In this document: positions 7,905-17,132 of the stretch, in pieces
Layout of the letters: every line of letters begins with the position of its first letter
Numbering within the stretch: the stretch's first letter is position 1
From: JABJAG01 sp965222215
GTDB lineage: Bacteria; Pseudomonadota; Alphaproteobacteria; UBA6615
Reading direction: 5' to 3'
Length of the DNA stretch: 64,000 nt
Assembly: GCA_965222215.1 (NCBI GenBank)
Contig: OZ244931.1
Span: forward strand, 2,914,001-2,978,000
Position numbers and translations under genes: made by a program
Notes under the pieces: model-generated
Seen by the model: the letters and a program-made list of their open reading frames with translations, nothing else
Told to the model about the DNA's origin: nothing
Databases searched by the model: none

Positions 7905-8411
7905 ATGTTCGACAGTCTGAGATCGTCGCCTTCCTTCGCCAGCCGGCTTGCCGTCTTGCTGCATTGGATCGGTGTCTTCGGCGCGCTGCCGTTGCTGATC
8001 GGCGTCGTCTTCATCGATGTGCTGCTGCGCTTCGTCTTCGCGAGCCCGCTGATGTGGGGCAACGAGGTCAGCTCGCTGATCCTCTTGGTGGTGTTCTTTG
8101 CCAGCCTTCCTCACTGCACCCAAATGCACGGCCATGTGCGCATGGAACTCCTGTATCGCTGTCTCGGCCGCGGCGGAAAGCGCGTTGCCGATTTCGTTTC
8201 GAACGCCGCCGGCTTCGTCTTCGCCGCCTTTCTGGCCTACCAGTCCTTCTTCTCCGGGCTGGAGGCATGGGACTTCGAAGACGGCGCGGAATTCATCGAC
8301 ATTCCCTACTGGCCCTTCCTTGGCGTGATGAGCGCGTGCGGGCTGTTTATGGCGCTGATCTTTGCGCAGCGCAGTCTTGCGGCGCTGCGCGGCACAACGG
8401 ACGGCAGCTGA
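7905..8411 (+). CDS. dctQ: TRAP transporter small permease (DctQ family)
   Basis: A 168-residue inner-membrane protein with the four transmembrane segments of the DctQ family: about residues 17-38 (LAVLLHWIGVFGALPLLIGV), 50-68, 90-110 and 130-150. LRFVFASPLMWGNEVS between the first two is the typical DctQ loop. It forms the integral-membrane complex with DctM and is required for sodium-coupled uptake. It lies 56 bases after dctP and its TGA overlaps the ATG of dctM (TGATG). Confidence 0.92.
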   Translation: MFDSLRSSPSFASRLAVLLHWIGVFGALPLLIGVVFIDVLLRFVFASPLMWGNEVSSLILLVVFFASLPHCTQMHGHVRMELLYRCLGRGGKRVADFVSNAAGFVFAAFLAYQSFFSGLEAWDFEDGAEFIDIPYWPFLGVMSACGLFMALIFAQRSLAALRGTTDGS

Positions 8412-9712
8412 TGGATCCGATAACCGTCGGCATACTGGCAATCGTGCTCATGCTCCTGCTGGTGTTTATCGGCACACCCATCGGCATTGCGCTGATGGTT
8501 GTGGGCGTTGCCGGACATGTGATCGTCGCCGACGCGGCCCGCGCCGCGCTGCAGGTCCATCTGGTCGCCTGGGAGGTTGGCAATAACTTCCTGCTTATCG
8601 CCGCACCGCTGTTCATCCTGATGGGACAGCTCGTGTACCACACGGGCATTGCCACCGATCTTTATGAGGCGGTGCACCGCTGGTTCGGGCGGATGCCCGG
8701 CGGCCTGGCCGTGACCGCCGTCGTCACCTCCGCCGGGTTTGGTGCTGTCACCGGCTCGTCGATTGCCGCCGTCCACACCATGGGCACGATGGTGATGCCA
8801 GAGATGCGGCGCTACAAGTACGACACCAAGTTGGCGACTGGCGCCATCGCGTCGGCCGGCACACTGGCCATACTGATCCCTCCCTCGATCGCGCTCATCA
8901 TCTACGGCGTGTGGACGGAGACCTCGATTGGCAAGCTATTCGTGGCCGGGATCGTTCCCGGCATTCTCCTGGCCGGGTTGTTCTGCCTCATGATTGTCGC
9001 ACGCTGTGCCGTCAATCCAGAACTCGGCCCGCCCGGCCCACGCTATTCCTTGGCCGAACGCGTTTCGTCGCTGGGCAAGCTGCTTCCGACCGCGGCGGTG
9101 TTCGGTATCGTGCTGGGCGGGATATATGGCGGGGTGTTCACGCCGTCAGAGGCATCGGCGATCGGTTGTCTCGGGGTCATCGTCGTGGCAATCGTGCTGC
9201 GCCGGCTGAGCTGGAAGGCGCTGCGCGATTCGCTTTATGAAGCCGGGACCGTGTCGGCGATGGTCTACATCATCATTGTGGGCGGCATCCTGCTCAGCCG
9301 CTTCCTTGTACAGACCGATGTCACACCGAGTCTGGTGGAAGTGATCGGCGGGCTGGAGCTCTATCCAATTCTGGTACTGGCGCTGTTCGCCGTTATGTAC
9401 CTCGTGCTCGGCGCGATCCTCGATGCCTTCTCGATGATCATCCTGACCTTGCCTTTCGTTTTCCCGATTGTGCTCGCACTCGGGTTTGATCCGATTTGGT
9501 TCGGCATCTTCCTTACCCTGATGATCGAACTGGCATTGATCACGCCGCCCATCGGCCTCAACGTCTATGTCATGAAGAACGTGACGCCCGATGTTGAACT
9601 TATGGATATCTTCCGCGGCTGCGGCCCGTTTGTTGGCGTCACGCTGGCATTGGTGGTTCTCATCGTCGTGATGCCGGAACTGGTCATGTGGCTCCCGTCA
9701 ACGATGAAGTAA
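8411..9712 (+). CDS. dctM: TRAP transporter large permease (DctM family)
   Basis: A 433-residue, roughly 12-segment transport channel of the DctM family. Recognisable stretches are FIGTPIGIALMVVG, FILMGQLVYHTGIATDLYE, GAVTGSSIAAVHTMGTMVMP, AGTLAILIPPSIALIIYGV and LITPPIGLNVYVMKN, the last two being the symmetrical proline-bearing hairpins of the family. With DctP and DctQ it completes a sodium- or proton-driven tripartite importer. The start codon overlaps the dctQ stop. Confidence 0.94.
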   Translation: MDPITVGILAIVLMLLLVFIGTPIGIALMVVGVAGHVIVADAARAALQVHLVAWEVGNNFLLIAAPLFILMGQLVYHTGIATDLYEAVHRWFGRMPGGLAVTAVVTSAGFGAVTGSSIAAVHTMGTMVMPEMRRYKYDTKLATGAIASAGTLAILIPPSIALIIYGVWTETSIGKLFVAGIVPGILLAGLFCLMIVARCAVNPELGPPGPRYSLAERVSSLGKLLPTAAVFGIVLGGIYGGVFTPSEASAIGCLGVIVVAIVLRRLSWKALRDSLYEAGTVSAMVYIIIVGGILLSRFLVQTDVTPSLVEVIGGLELYPILVLALFAVMYLVLGAILDAFSMIILTLPFVFPIVLALGFDPIWFGIFLTLMIELALITPPIGLNVYVMKNVTPDVELMDIFRGCGPFVGVTLALVVLIVVMPELVMWLPSTMK

Positions 9713-9999
9713 CTTTCCAACCAGCATTGATACCAGGTATCGGCTGGCTTTCGCGCTCTCAGGGGGTGCTCTGGAACTCCACAGATAAATCTGCCCAACC
9801 AGAAATCTTGACGTACTACCGCAGTTCCTTGTGCAGACTGGATCAAAGCCAACCGCTTCCCTTTCGTTGTAGCTCTGAAAAACCGGGAGGCAGTGGACGC
9901 GTGAGCATGTGCCCGCTCAGTTGTCGTCCCCCTTTCCTCTCCGCGCCCCACCTGCTAGAGACCGCGCCGAAACACAGCATTCGCACAGGCGACGAAGAC
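9713..9999. other. Intergenic region between dctM and efp
   Basis: No credible gene is seen in these 287 bases. A nested inverted repeat at 9721-9747 (CCAGC with GCTGG enclosing GATACC/GGTATC) followed by CTTT could terminate the TRAP operon, but the U-tract is weak. A TTGACG is present in the middle (9807-9812) without a good -10 at 17 bases. The efp promoter is therefore probably in this region but not pinned down. Confidence 0.4.
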
Positions 10000-10569
10000 A
10001 TGAAGATCGACGGCAACGAAATCCGGCCGGGCAACGTGATCGAGCATCAGGACCGGCTCTGGCGCGCGGTGAAGACCCAGCACGTGAAGCCCGGCAAGGG
10101 CGGCGCGTTCCTGCAGGTCGAGCTGAAGGACATCCGCGACGGCACCAAGCTCAACGAGCGCTTCCGTTCGGCCGAGACGGTCGAGCGCGTCCGGCTGGAG
10201 CAGAAGGAGTACCAGTTCCTGTTCTCCGACGGCGACACCCACACCTTCATGGACCAGGAAACCTTCGAGCAGGTCATGCTGGGCGCCAATATTCTCGACG
10301 AGGAGCAGGCGCGCTTCCTGCAGGACGGCATGGTCGTGCAGATCGAGTTCTACGAGGAAGAGGCCCTCGGCGTGGCGCTGCCCGAGCGCGTCACGCTGGA
10401 AGTGGTCGAGGCCGACCCGGTGGTGAAGGGCCAGACGGCGACGTCGTCCTACAAGCCCGCGATGCTGGAGAACGGCGTGCGCATCCAGGTGCCGCCGCAC
10501 ATCGAGGCGGGCACCGCCGTCGTGGTGAACACCGCCGACGCCACCTACGCCGAGCGCGCGAAAGACTGA
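10000..10569 (+). CDS. efp: Elongation factor P
   Basis: A 189-residue EF-P that relieves ribosomes stalled at polyproline stretches. It begins MKIDGNEIRPGNVIEHQDRL; the modification loop is HVKPGKGGAF with the lysine at about residue 34, the position that receives beta-lysine or another group in EF-P. The middle and C-terminal OB domains follow (EYQFLFSDGDTHTFMD; LEVVEADPVVKGQTATSSYK; GVRIQVPPHIEAGT). Length and motifs are standard. An upstream in-frame extension lacks similarity and is rejected. The inositol monophosphatase family gene follows by 52 bases, a common alphaproteobacterial pairing. Confidence 0.97.
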   Translation: MKIDGNEIRPGNVIEHQDRLWRAVKTQHVKPGKGGAFLQVELKDIRDGTKLNERFRSAETVERVRLEQKEYQFLFSDGDTHTFMDQETFEQVMLGANILDEEQARFLQDGMVVQIEFYEEEALGVALPERVTLEVVEADPVVKGQTATSSYKPAMLENGVRIQVPPHIEAGTAVVVNTADATYAERAKD

Positions 10570-10621
10570 CCGCGCGCCGCAAACCGCAACCGGGGCGGTA
10601 CGCCGCCCGAAACGGGAATAC

Positions 10622-11440
10622 ATGCGTCCAGCCATTATCAACGTCATGGACAAGGCCGCGCGCCGCGCCGGCCGCGACCTCTCCCGGGATTTCGGCGAGG
10701 TCGAACAGCTCCAGGTGTCGCGCAAGGGCGCGGCGGACTTCGTCTCCGCCGCCGACCGCAAGGCCGAGCAGACGATCCACTACGAGCTGATGAAGGCGCG
10801 CCCGGACTTCGGCTTCCTCGGCGAGGAAGGCGGCATGCTGGAGGAAGGCGACGGCGTCCACCGCTGGATCGTCGATCCGCTGGACGGCACCACGAACTTC
10901 CTGCACGGCCTGCCGCAGTTCGCCATCTCGATCGCCCTGGAGGAACGCGGCGAGATCGTCGCCGGGATCGTCTACGAGCCCCTGAACGACGAACTGTTCT
11001 GGGCCGAACGCAACAACGGCGCATTCCTGAACGACCGGCGGCTGCGCGTGTCGGCGCGCCAGCACCTGAACGAAGCGCTGATCGCCACGGGCATGCCGTT
11101 CCTCGGCCATGGCGACCCGACGCGCTATATGGCGACCCTGGAAAACGTGATCGGAGAGGTCGCGGGTATCCGGCGGCTCGGCTCCGCGGCCCTCGATCTG
11201 GCCTATGTGGCCGCCGGGCGCTGCGACGGGTTCTGGGAATTCGGCCTGAGCATCTGGGATATCGCGGCGGGCATCCTGATCGTGCGCGAGGCCGGCGGAT
11301 TTGTGTCCGACCCCACGGGCCGCGATCTGGCGCTGAAGACCGGAGACGTTGTCGCGGGCAACGACCGGATTCACGAAAAGCTGCTGCGCAAGATCAGGGA
11401 AGCCGACCCCGGCCCGACACCCAAAGACAAAAGCGCTTAA
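10622..11440 (+). CDS. suhB: Inositol monophosphatase family protein (SuhB-like)
   Basis: A 272-residue metal-dependent phosphatase of the IMPase/FIG superfamily. Metal ligands are GEE at 67-69 and DPLDGTTNF at 85-93; the second hallmark IWDIAAGILIVREAGG lies near residue 215. It would hydrolyse inositol monophosphate or a related sugar phosphate in the cytoplasm; SuhB homologues also have an RNA-polymerase-associated role in enterobacteria. It follows efp closely on the same strand and is likely co-transcribed. The exact substrate is uncertain because the family is broad. Confidence 0.93.
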   Translation: MRPAIINVMDKAARRAGRDLSRDFGEVEQLQVSRKGAADFVSAADRKAEQTIHYELMKARPDFGFLGEEGGMLEEGDGVHRWIVDPLDGTTNFLHGLPQFAISIALEERGEIVAGIVYEPLNDELFWAERNNGAFLNDRRLRVSARQHLNEALIATGMPFLGHGDPTRYMATLENVIGEVAGIRRLGSAALDLAYVAAGRCDGFWEFGLSIWDIAAGILIVREAGGFVSDPTGRDLALKTGDVVAGNDRIHEKLLRKIREADPGPTPKDKSA

Positions 11441-11546
11441 GCGCCTGTCTTTAAAGAAGTTGTCGGTTTCGCCGGGCTTACGGTATGTTCGCGTGCGTTT
11501 TTTCGTCCTGGCAGCGAAAGCGCGGGAAAAAGAGGGATTTGGCGAT

Positions 11547-12398
11547 ATGAAACGGCGAGAAAACCGAGGTTTTCCGGGCCTGCGGCACGCATGCGCCGCA
11601 GCCGCATGCGCGGTGATGGCGATGTCCGCGCAGACACCGGCGCAGGCCCAGAGCGTGGTGGTCGATCTCAATGCGCTGGATGGCGGCGGCATCTACAACC
11701 GCGGCTCGCAGGCGGGTGGCCCGGGCTTCGCGTCCCGGGGCGTGGTCAATCAGGGCAACGTCCTGTTTCCGCCGCCGCAGCGGCCCGTATCCCGCCTGAC
11801 CGGGCCGCTCGCCGGCCAGCCCCTGACAACGGTGCAACGCCGCCCGGCCACCGCACGCCCCGCGCCCGCGAGCCCGCCCCCGGCAGCCACACCGGCGCCC
11901 GCGCCGGAACCGCAGACCGCGGCGGCGCCCGATCCGGCACCCGCGACGCCTGCGCCCTCGACACCGGCACCGCCGCAGGTCACCCCGCCGCCGCCGCCGC
12001 CTTCCCCGGCCGACGAGCCGGTCCAGGCCTCCACGGCCGATCCGGAACCGACCCAGACCGCGGCGGTCTCGCCGGGCGATGTGTCGGGCGACGAAACCCG
12101 GATCCTGTTCGAAGCGGGCTCGCCCGACCTGACCCCCGAAGCCAAGGCGACTCTCGACAGCCTCGCCGCGCGGCTGAAAGCCGACGAGGGCTTGCGCATC
12201 CAGTTGCAGGCCTTCGCCGGCGGGACGGAAGAGACCGCGCCCGAGGCGCGCCGGCTCTCGCTGAAACGGGCACTGAACGTGCGCGGGCACCTGGTCGAAC
12301 AGGACGTGCGCAATACCCGCATGGACGTGCGCGCGCTCGGCATTAAGTCAGAAGACGGCCCGCCGGACCGCGTCGACGCCGTCATCGTCCAACGGTAG
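11547..12398 (+). CDS. OmpA-family protein with Pro/Ala-rich linker
   Basis: A 283-residue exported protein. Residues 1-35 are a signal peptide (basic start MKRRENR, hydrophobic core, cleavage near AQAQS). A mature N-terminal stretch is followed by a proline/alanine-rich unstructured linker around residues 85-165, and then by an OmpA/MotB-like C-terminal domain (ILFEAGSPDLTPEAKATLDS; RRLSLKRALNVRGHLVEQ). In that domain the usual peptidoglycan-binding loop residues are partly replaced: GGTEE stands where GHTD is normal. I choose the ATG at 11547, which fits the signal peptide. It leads the MotA-like and MotB-like genes on the same strand and may act with them as an envelope component. Confidence 0.82.
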   Translation: MKRRENRGFPGLRHACAAAACAVMAMSAQTPAQAQSVVVDLNALDGGGIYNRGSQAGGPGFASRGVVNQGNVLFPPPQRPVSRLTGPLAGQPLTTVQRRPATARPAPASPPPAATPAPAPEPQTAAAPDPAPATPAPSTPAPPQVTPPPPPPSPADEPVQASTADPEPTQTAAVSPGDVSGDETRILFEAGSPDLTPEAKATLDSLAARLKADEGLRIQLQAFAGGTEETAPEARRLSLKRALNVRGHLVEQDVRNTRMDVRALGIKSEDGPPDRVDAVIVQR

Positions 12399-12510
12399 GA
12401 GACCCGCCGCGTCCCGCCCTAATCTCGTCACATAGCCCCGACAGGTTCACGGCGGGCCGGGGGTTGAAACCCGCGCGCCGCCGGCGCGTGCGAAACCAAA
12501 CGGGAATGCG

Positions 12511-13653
12511 ATGACGAACCCCAGCATCTACATGACCCGGATGGGGATCTTCCTGGTCCTCGCGGTCGCGGGCGCCGCGGTCCTGCACCGCCAGCTCATC
12601 GAAGCGTTTTTCGCCAACCCCGCCATCAACGGCGTGATCGTCGTGGCGCTGGCGTTCGGGCTTGCCTTCGTCTTCCGGCAGGTCTGGGTGCTGCGGGTCG
12701 AGGTCAACTGGATCGAGACCTACCGCAGCCAGCGCCCCGGCATGTCCGTCGCCGAGCCGCCGCACCTGCTCGCCCCCATGGCCGCCATGATCGGCGACCG
12801 GCAGGGCCAGCTTCGGCTCAACACCACGTCCATGCGCTCGATCCTCGACGGCATCAGCGCCCGTCTCGACGAATCCCGGGACATTTCGCGCTATCTCATC
12901 GGCCTGCTGATTTTCCTCGGCCTGCTCGGCACCTTCTGGGGCCTGCTCCAGACCGTGAGCGCCGTGGCCGACGTGATCGCCGGCCTGCAGGTCTCGGGCG
13001 GCGACCCGGTCAATATCTTCAACGACCTCAAGTCCGGCCTCGAAGCGCCATTGTCGGGCATGGGGACGGCATTCAGCTCGTCCCTGTTCGGTCTCGCCGG
13101 CTCGCTGCTGCTCGGGTTTCTCGAACTGCAGGCCAGCGCGGCCCAGAACCGTTTCTACAACGACCTGGAGGACTGGCTGAGCACGGCCACGCGCGTGTCG
13201 GGCGGCGGCGCGATCTCCGTCGGCGACGGCGACCAGTCGGTGCCCGCCTATATCCAGGCGCTGCTGGAGACCACCGCGGATTCGCTCGACAACCTGCAGC
13301 GCACGGTCGCGCGCGCGGAATCGTCGCGCAACCAGAGCGACCAGGGCCTGAGCACGCTGACCGACCGCATGACGACGCTGACCGACCAGATGCGCACCGA
13401 GCAGGAGCTCATGGTCCGCCTCGCCGAGAACCAGGCCGAGTTGCGCCCGGTCCTCCAGAAGCTCTCGGAGACGCGATCCGGCGGCGGCTTGGACGAGGCG
13501 ACGCGCGGGCATATCCGCAATCTCGACAACCACATGGCGCGGATGCTCGAGGAAGCCGCTCTCGGCCGCACGGAAATCGTCCAGGAACTTCGGGCCGAAA
13601 TTCGGCTGCTGGCGCGCACGATCGCCGCGCTCGCCGAAGAAGACCCCCGCTAG
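12511..13653 (+). CDS. MotA/TolQ/ExbB-type proton channel protein
   Basis: A 380-residue inner-membrane protein. Four hydrophobic segments are seen near residues 9-25, 36-54, 128-148 and 188-208. The last two carry the family signature: LIFLGLLGTFWGLL and SGMGTAFSSSLFGLAGSLLL, with the conserved Thr and small residues lining the proton path. After the last segment about 170 residues are cytoplasmic and partly coiled-coil (SLDNLQRTVARAESSRNQ; LAENQAELRPVLQKL). Flagellar MotA differs in its torque loop, and no flagellar genes are nearby, so a TolQ/ExbB-like energiser is more likely. It is 12 bases from the MotB-like gene and should form a complex with it. Confidence 0.88.
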   Translation: MTNPSIYMTRMGIFLVLAVAGAAVLHRQLIEAFFANPAINGVIVVALAFGLAFVFRQVWVLRVEVNWIETYRSQRPGMSVAEPPHLLAPMAAMIGDRQGQLRLNTTSMRSILDGISARLDESRDISRYLIGLLIFLGLLGTFWGLLQTVSAVADVIAGLQVSGGDPVNIFNDLKSGLEAPLSGMGTAFSSSLFGLAGSLLLGFLELQASAAQNRFYNDLEDWLSTATRVSGGGAISVGDGDQSVPAYIQALLETTADSLDNLQRTVARAESSRNQSDQGLSTLTDRMTTLTDQMRTEQELMVRLAENQAELRPVLQKLSETRSGGGLDEATRGHIRNLDNHMARMLEEAALGRTEIVQELRAEIRLLARTIAALAEEDPR

Positions 13654-13665
13654 CGGGCGCGGCCG

Positions 13666-14979
13666 GTGCCCGGCTCCTCCTCCCGGCGCCGCTCGACCGG
13701 CGTCAACTACTGGCCCGGCTTTGTCGATGCGCTGGCCGCGCTGCTCGTGGTTGTCGTCTTCCTGGTCATGGTTTTCGCGCTGGCGCAGTTCTTCCTGTCG
13801 GATGCGCTGTCGGGGCGCGACCAGGCGCTGACCAAGCTCAACCGGCAGATCGACGAGCTGGCGCGCATGCTCGACCTCGAGCGCTCGGCGAATACGGAAC
13901 TCCGGCTCTCGGTCTCCCAGCTCTCCGCCCAGCTCCAGAGTTCGCTGTCGGAACGCGACGCGCTGGTCGCGCGGCTGTCCGAGGCGGAGGACGAGCTGGC
14001 GACGATCCGCGCCGAGAACGCCGAGGAACTGGCCGCGCTGCGCGAGCAGGTGGAGGCCGACAAGGAAACCATCGAGCTGCAGCTGCGCGACCTGGCGCGC
14101 CTCGAACGCGACATCGCCGCGCTGCGCGAGGTGCGCGAGACGCTGGAGGCCGAGATCGCGCAAGCGACGGGCGAACTCGGTGAGGTGCGCGACCTGACCA
14201 GGGAACTGGAAGCGCGCCTGGCCGACGAGGAAGAGCGCACCGCGCTCGCGCAAAAAGAGATCGAGGAACGCGACATACGCCTCGCTGAGTTGCTGCAGCG
14301 TTCCGAGGTCGCCGAAACGTCGTTCGAGGAGCAGCTGGACATCTCGCAGGAGGCCCAGGCCCAGGTCGCGCTGCTCAACCAGCAGCTCGCCGAACTGCGC
14401 AAGCAGATGGCCGCGCTCAACGAAGCGCTCGAAGCGTCGGAGGCGGCGAACGCGGACAAGGACATCCAGATCGTCAATCTCGGCGAGCGGCTGAACGAGG
14501 CACTGGCCACCAAGGTCCAGGAGCTGGCGCGTTACCGCTCCGAATTCTTCGGCCGGCTGCGCGAGGTCCTCGGCGACCGCACCGATATCCGCATCGAGGG
14601 CGACCGGTTCGTGTTCCAGTCAGAGGTGCTGTTCGAATCCGGCGAGGCCGTGCTCAACCCGCAGGGCGAGGACCAGCTCGCGCAGTTCGCACAGACATTG
14701 CGCCAGATCGCAGCCGAGATTCCCGACGATATCGAGTGGATTCTCCGCGTCGACGGCCACACGGATGTCCGGCCGATCAATACGCTGCAGTTCCCGTCGA
14801 ACTGGGAACTGTCCACGGCGCGCGCGACTTCGGTGGTGAAGTTCCTGGTCCAGCAGGGAATCGATCCCAACAACCTGGTCGCGGCCGGCTTCGGCGAGTT
14901 CCAGCCGATCGATGCGGGCCGGGACGAGATCGCCTACCGCCGCAACCGCCGGATCGAGTTCAAGCTGGATCAGAGGTAG
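13666..14979 (+). CDS. MotB-like protein with long coiled coil and OmpA domain
   Basis: A 437-residue protein with GTG start. A short cytoplasmic tail is followed by one transmembrane helix (residues 18-45) carrying FVDALAALL, with Asp21 at the position of the proton-binding aspartate of MotB. Residues about 50-285 are an almost unbroken charged coiled coil (for example EQVEADKETIELQLRDLARL), placed in the periplasm by the topology. The C-terminal 150 residues form an OmpA peptidoglycan-binding domain (EVLFESGEAVLNPQGEDQ; RVDGHTDVRP; LSTARATSVVKFLVQQG; YRRNRRIEFKLDQR). It pairs with the channel protein upstream. The spacer is far longer than in flagellar MotB. Cellular role unknown; not a standard stator. 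Confidence 0.88.
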   Translation: MPGSSSRRRSTGVNYWPGFVDALAALLVVVVFLVMVFALAQFFLSDALSGRDQALTKLNRQIDELARMLDLERSANTELRLSVSQLSAQLQSSLSERDALVARLSEAEDELATIRAENAEELAALREQVEADKETIELQLRDLARLERDIAALREVRETLEAEIAQATGELGEVRDLTRELEARLADEEERTALAQKEIEERDIRLAELLQRSEVAETSFEEQLDISQEAQAQVALLNQQLAELRKQMAALNEALEASEAANADKDIQIVNLGERLNEALATKVQELARYRSEFFGRLREVLGDRTDIRIEGDRFVFQSEVLFESGEAVLNPQGEDQLAQFAQTLRQIAAEIPDDIEWILRVDGHTDVRPINTLQFPSNWELSTARATSVVKFLVQQGIDPNNLVAAGFGEFQPIDAGRDEIAYRRNRRIEFKLDQR

Positions 14980-15056
14980 GGCCGCCGGCGTTCCCGACTG
15001 CCGTCAGTGCGCGGCGCTTCGCGACGCGGCAATTTACGGTCGGGACACGCCCGCGC

Positions 15057-15170
15057 TGGATTGCCTCGCCTCCTGCTCGCAATGACGACGTCCCAGTGTC
15101 ATGTCCGGGCGCGACCCGGGCATCTCCGCACAGACCGAGTCGAGATACGCGGATCAAGTCCGCGCATGAC
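15057..15170. repeat. Dispersed palindromic repeats, two types side by side
   Basis: The 187-base gap after the MotB-like gene holds no gene. TGGATTGCCTCGCC...GCTCGCAATGACG at 15057-15087 is half of the palindromic unit seen complete at 38920-39004. At 15098-15170 a second palindrome has outer arms GTCATG...CATCT and AGAT...CATGAC. Such intergenic repeats are common in alphaproteobacterial chromosomes. Confidence 0.75.
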
Positions 15171-15186
15171 GGGTGTGGTCAAACGG

Positions 15187-17004
15187 CTACTGCGCCGCCT
15201 GCCCGGCACCCGAAAGATCGAACTGGAGTTCCGCCAGCCGCGCGTAGAGTCCGCCCTCGGCAACCAGTTCCGAATGGGTGCCCTCCGCGACGACCCGGCC
15301 CTCGTCCAGCACGACGATCCGGTCGGCGGCCATGACCGTCGCCAGCCGGTGCGCGATAACAAGCGTCGTGCGGTCCCGCATCAGCCCGGCCAGCGCATCC
15401 TGCACGGCCCTTTCGGACTCGGCATCGAGTGCGCTGGTCGCTTCGTCCAACAGCAGGACATCGGGGTCGCGCAGGATCGCCCGGGCGATCGCCACGCGCT
15501 GGCGCTGGCCGCCTGAAAGCCGGACTCCCTTTTCCCCGAGAAACGTATCGAAGCCTTCCGGCAGCGCATCGAGAAACACGTCCGCCGAGGCCGCTTCGGC
15601 CGCGGCACGCACGTCTTCATCGCTCGCGTCCGGCCGGCTGTAGCGAATATTTTCCCAGGCATCCGCCGAAAACACGACCGGTTCCTGCGGCACCAGCCCG
15701 ATATGGGCGCGCACGTCGGCCGGATCCGCCTCGCGAAGGTCGAGCCCGTCGAGATGAACGCGCCCGGCACCCGGATCGTAGAAGCGCAGCAGGAGCTGAA
15801 AAACGGTTGTCTTGCCGGCACCGGAAGGCCCGACCAGCGCGACCGTCTCGCCGGGCGCGACCGCCAGCGTGAAGTCACGCAACGCCGGTGTGTCCGGACG
15901 CGACGGATAGGCAAACGTCACTCCGTCAAAACCGACACGCGCCTGCATTGTTTCGGGAAATTTTCGGGGACTGGCGGGCGGCGCGATATTGGGCTGCATG
16001 TCCAGCAGCTCGAACAGGCGCTCGGTCGCACCCGCTGCGCGCTGCAGGTCGCCGATGACTTCGGAAATAGCGCCCACCGAACTGGCGACCACGACCGCGT
16101 AAAAAATGAACGCCGACAGATCGCCCGCCGAAATCCCGCCGGAGATAACCTCGCGCCCACCCATCCAGAGGATCACGCCGATGGCGCCGAACACCAGCAG
16201 GATCACGACGGCGGTCAATGCGGCCCGGGCACGGATCCGGCGGACGGACGTTGCAAACGTGTCTTCCACGCGATCGGAAAACCGCGAACGGTCCGTGTCC
16301 TCGTGACCGAAGGCCTGGACCGTGCGGATATTTGCAATGGATTCGTCGACATAGGAACCGACATCGGCGAGCCGGTCCTGGCTTTCGCGGCTCAGCTTCC
16401 GGACCCGGCGTCCGAAGACCAGGATCGGCACCAGCACCACAGGCACGACCAGAAGCACCAACAGGGTGAGTTGCGGGCTGGTCACCGCGAGCATCACCGT
16501 GCCCCCGAGCACCAGGAGCACGTTGCGCAGGGCCATCGAGGCCGAGGTGCCGACAACGGTCTGGATCAGCGTGGTGTCCGCTGTCAGCCGGGACATCACC
16601 TCGCCGATCTTCATGGTCTCGTAAAACGTCGGGTCGAGTCGCAGCGTGTGGTCGAACACGGCCTTGCGCACGTCGGCCATGACCCGCTCACCGAGCCATG
16701 AGACGAAGAAGAACCGGGCATATGTCGATGCGGCGAGAACGACCACAACGATCAGCAGCGCGACGAGCGCTTCGTTCAGGAGATCGATGTTGCCCGCCGC
16801 AAACCCGTCATCGACCAGGCGCCGCACGCCCTGGCCGATGGCGAGCACGGTCCCGGCGGCGACGGTCAGCGCCACGAACGCACCGGCGACGGCCGGGCGA
16901 TACGGCTTCAGGAAGCGGCCGAGCCGGCGCAACTCTCCCAGCTCGCCTTTCGGCGGGCGGTTTCCGTCCTCTTCGGACACAGCTGATCGGTTCTTGCGGG
17001 CCAT
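15187..17004 (-). CDS. ABC exporter, fused permease and ATPase (MsbA-like)
   Basis: A 605-residue half-transporter that should work as a homodimer in the inner membrane. Residues about 35-320 contain six transmembrane helices (for example FVALTVAAGTVLAIGQG; LLIVVVVLAASTYARFF). The ATPase has Walker A GPSGAGKT (392-399), Q-loop VPQEPVVFS, signature LSGGQRQRVAIARA (496-509), Walker B VLLLDEATSALD (516-527) and the switch His in IAHRLAT. It resembles the multidrug/lipid exporter branch; the cargo is not predictable. It is divergent from rpmE. Confidence 0.93.
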   Translation of the reverse strand: MARKNRSAVSEEDGNRPPKGELGELRRLGRFLKPYRPAVAGAFVALTVAAGTVLAIGQGVRRLVDDGFAAGNIDLLNEALVALLIVVVVLAASTYARFFFVSWLGERVMADVRKAVFDHTLRLDPTFYETMKIGEVMSRLTADTTLIQTVVGTSASMALRNVLLVLGGTVMLAVTSPQLTLLVLLVVPVVLVPILVFGRRVRKLSRESQDRLADVGSYVDESIANIRTVQAFGHEDTDRSRFSDRVEDTFATSVRRIRARAALTAVVILLVFGAIGVILWMGGREVISGGISAGDLSAFIFYAVVVASSVGAISEVIGDLQRAAGATERLFELLDMQPNIAPPASPRKFPETMQARVGFDGVTFAYPSRPDTPALRDFTLAVAPGETVALVGPSGAGKTTVFQLLLRFYDPGAGRVHLDGLDLREADPADVRAHIGLVPQEPVVFSADAWENIRYSRPDASDEDVRAAAEAASADVFLDALPEGFDTFLGEKGVRLSGGQRQRVAIARAILRDPDVLLLDEATSALDAESERAVQDALAGLMRDRTTLVIAHRLATVMAADRIVVLDEGRVVAEGTHSELVAEGGLYARLAELQFDLSGAGQAAQ

Positions 17005-17075
17005 GGTCGGACCAAGGGTTTACCAGTCTCGTACTCTTGCGCCAACACACCGCCGACACTGCATCCCGCTCCCCC

Positions 17076-17104
17076 TTGCGGTCTCCCGAACCCTTGGCTA
17101 TAAC
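17076..17104 (+). promoter_or_regulatory. Sigma-70-type promoter of rpmE
   Basis: TTGCGG (17076-17081), a 17-base spacer and TATAAC (17099-17104) lie 28 bases before the rpmE ATG, so the leader is short. Confidence 0.6.
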
Positions 17105-17132
17105 CCCGCCTTCCGAAGCCGGAGCAATAAAG

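Noticed and set aside
12511..14979. Zorya anti-phage system
   Set aside because: Only MotA/MotB-like genes are present; no ZorC, ZorD or ZorE helicase/nuclease genes are adjacent and the neighbourhood is housekeeping. The extended coiled coil is in the MotB-like protein.
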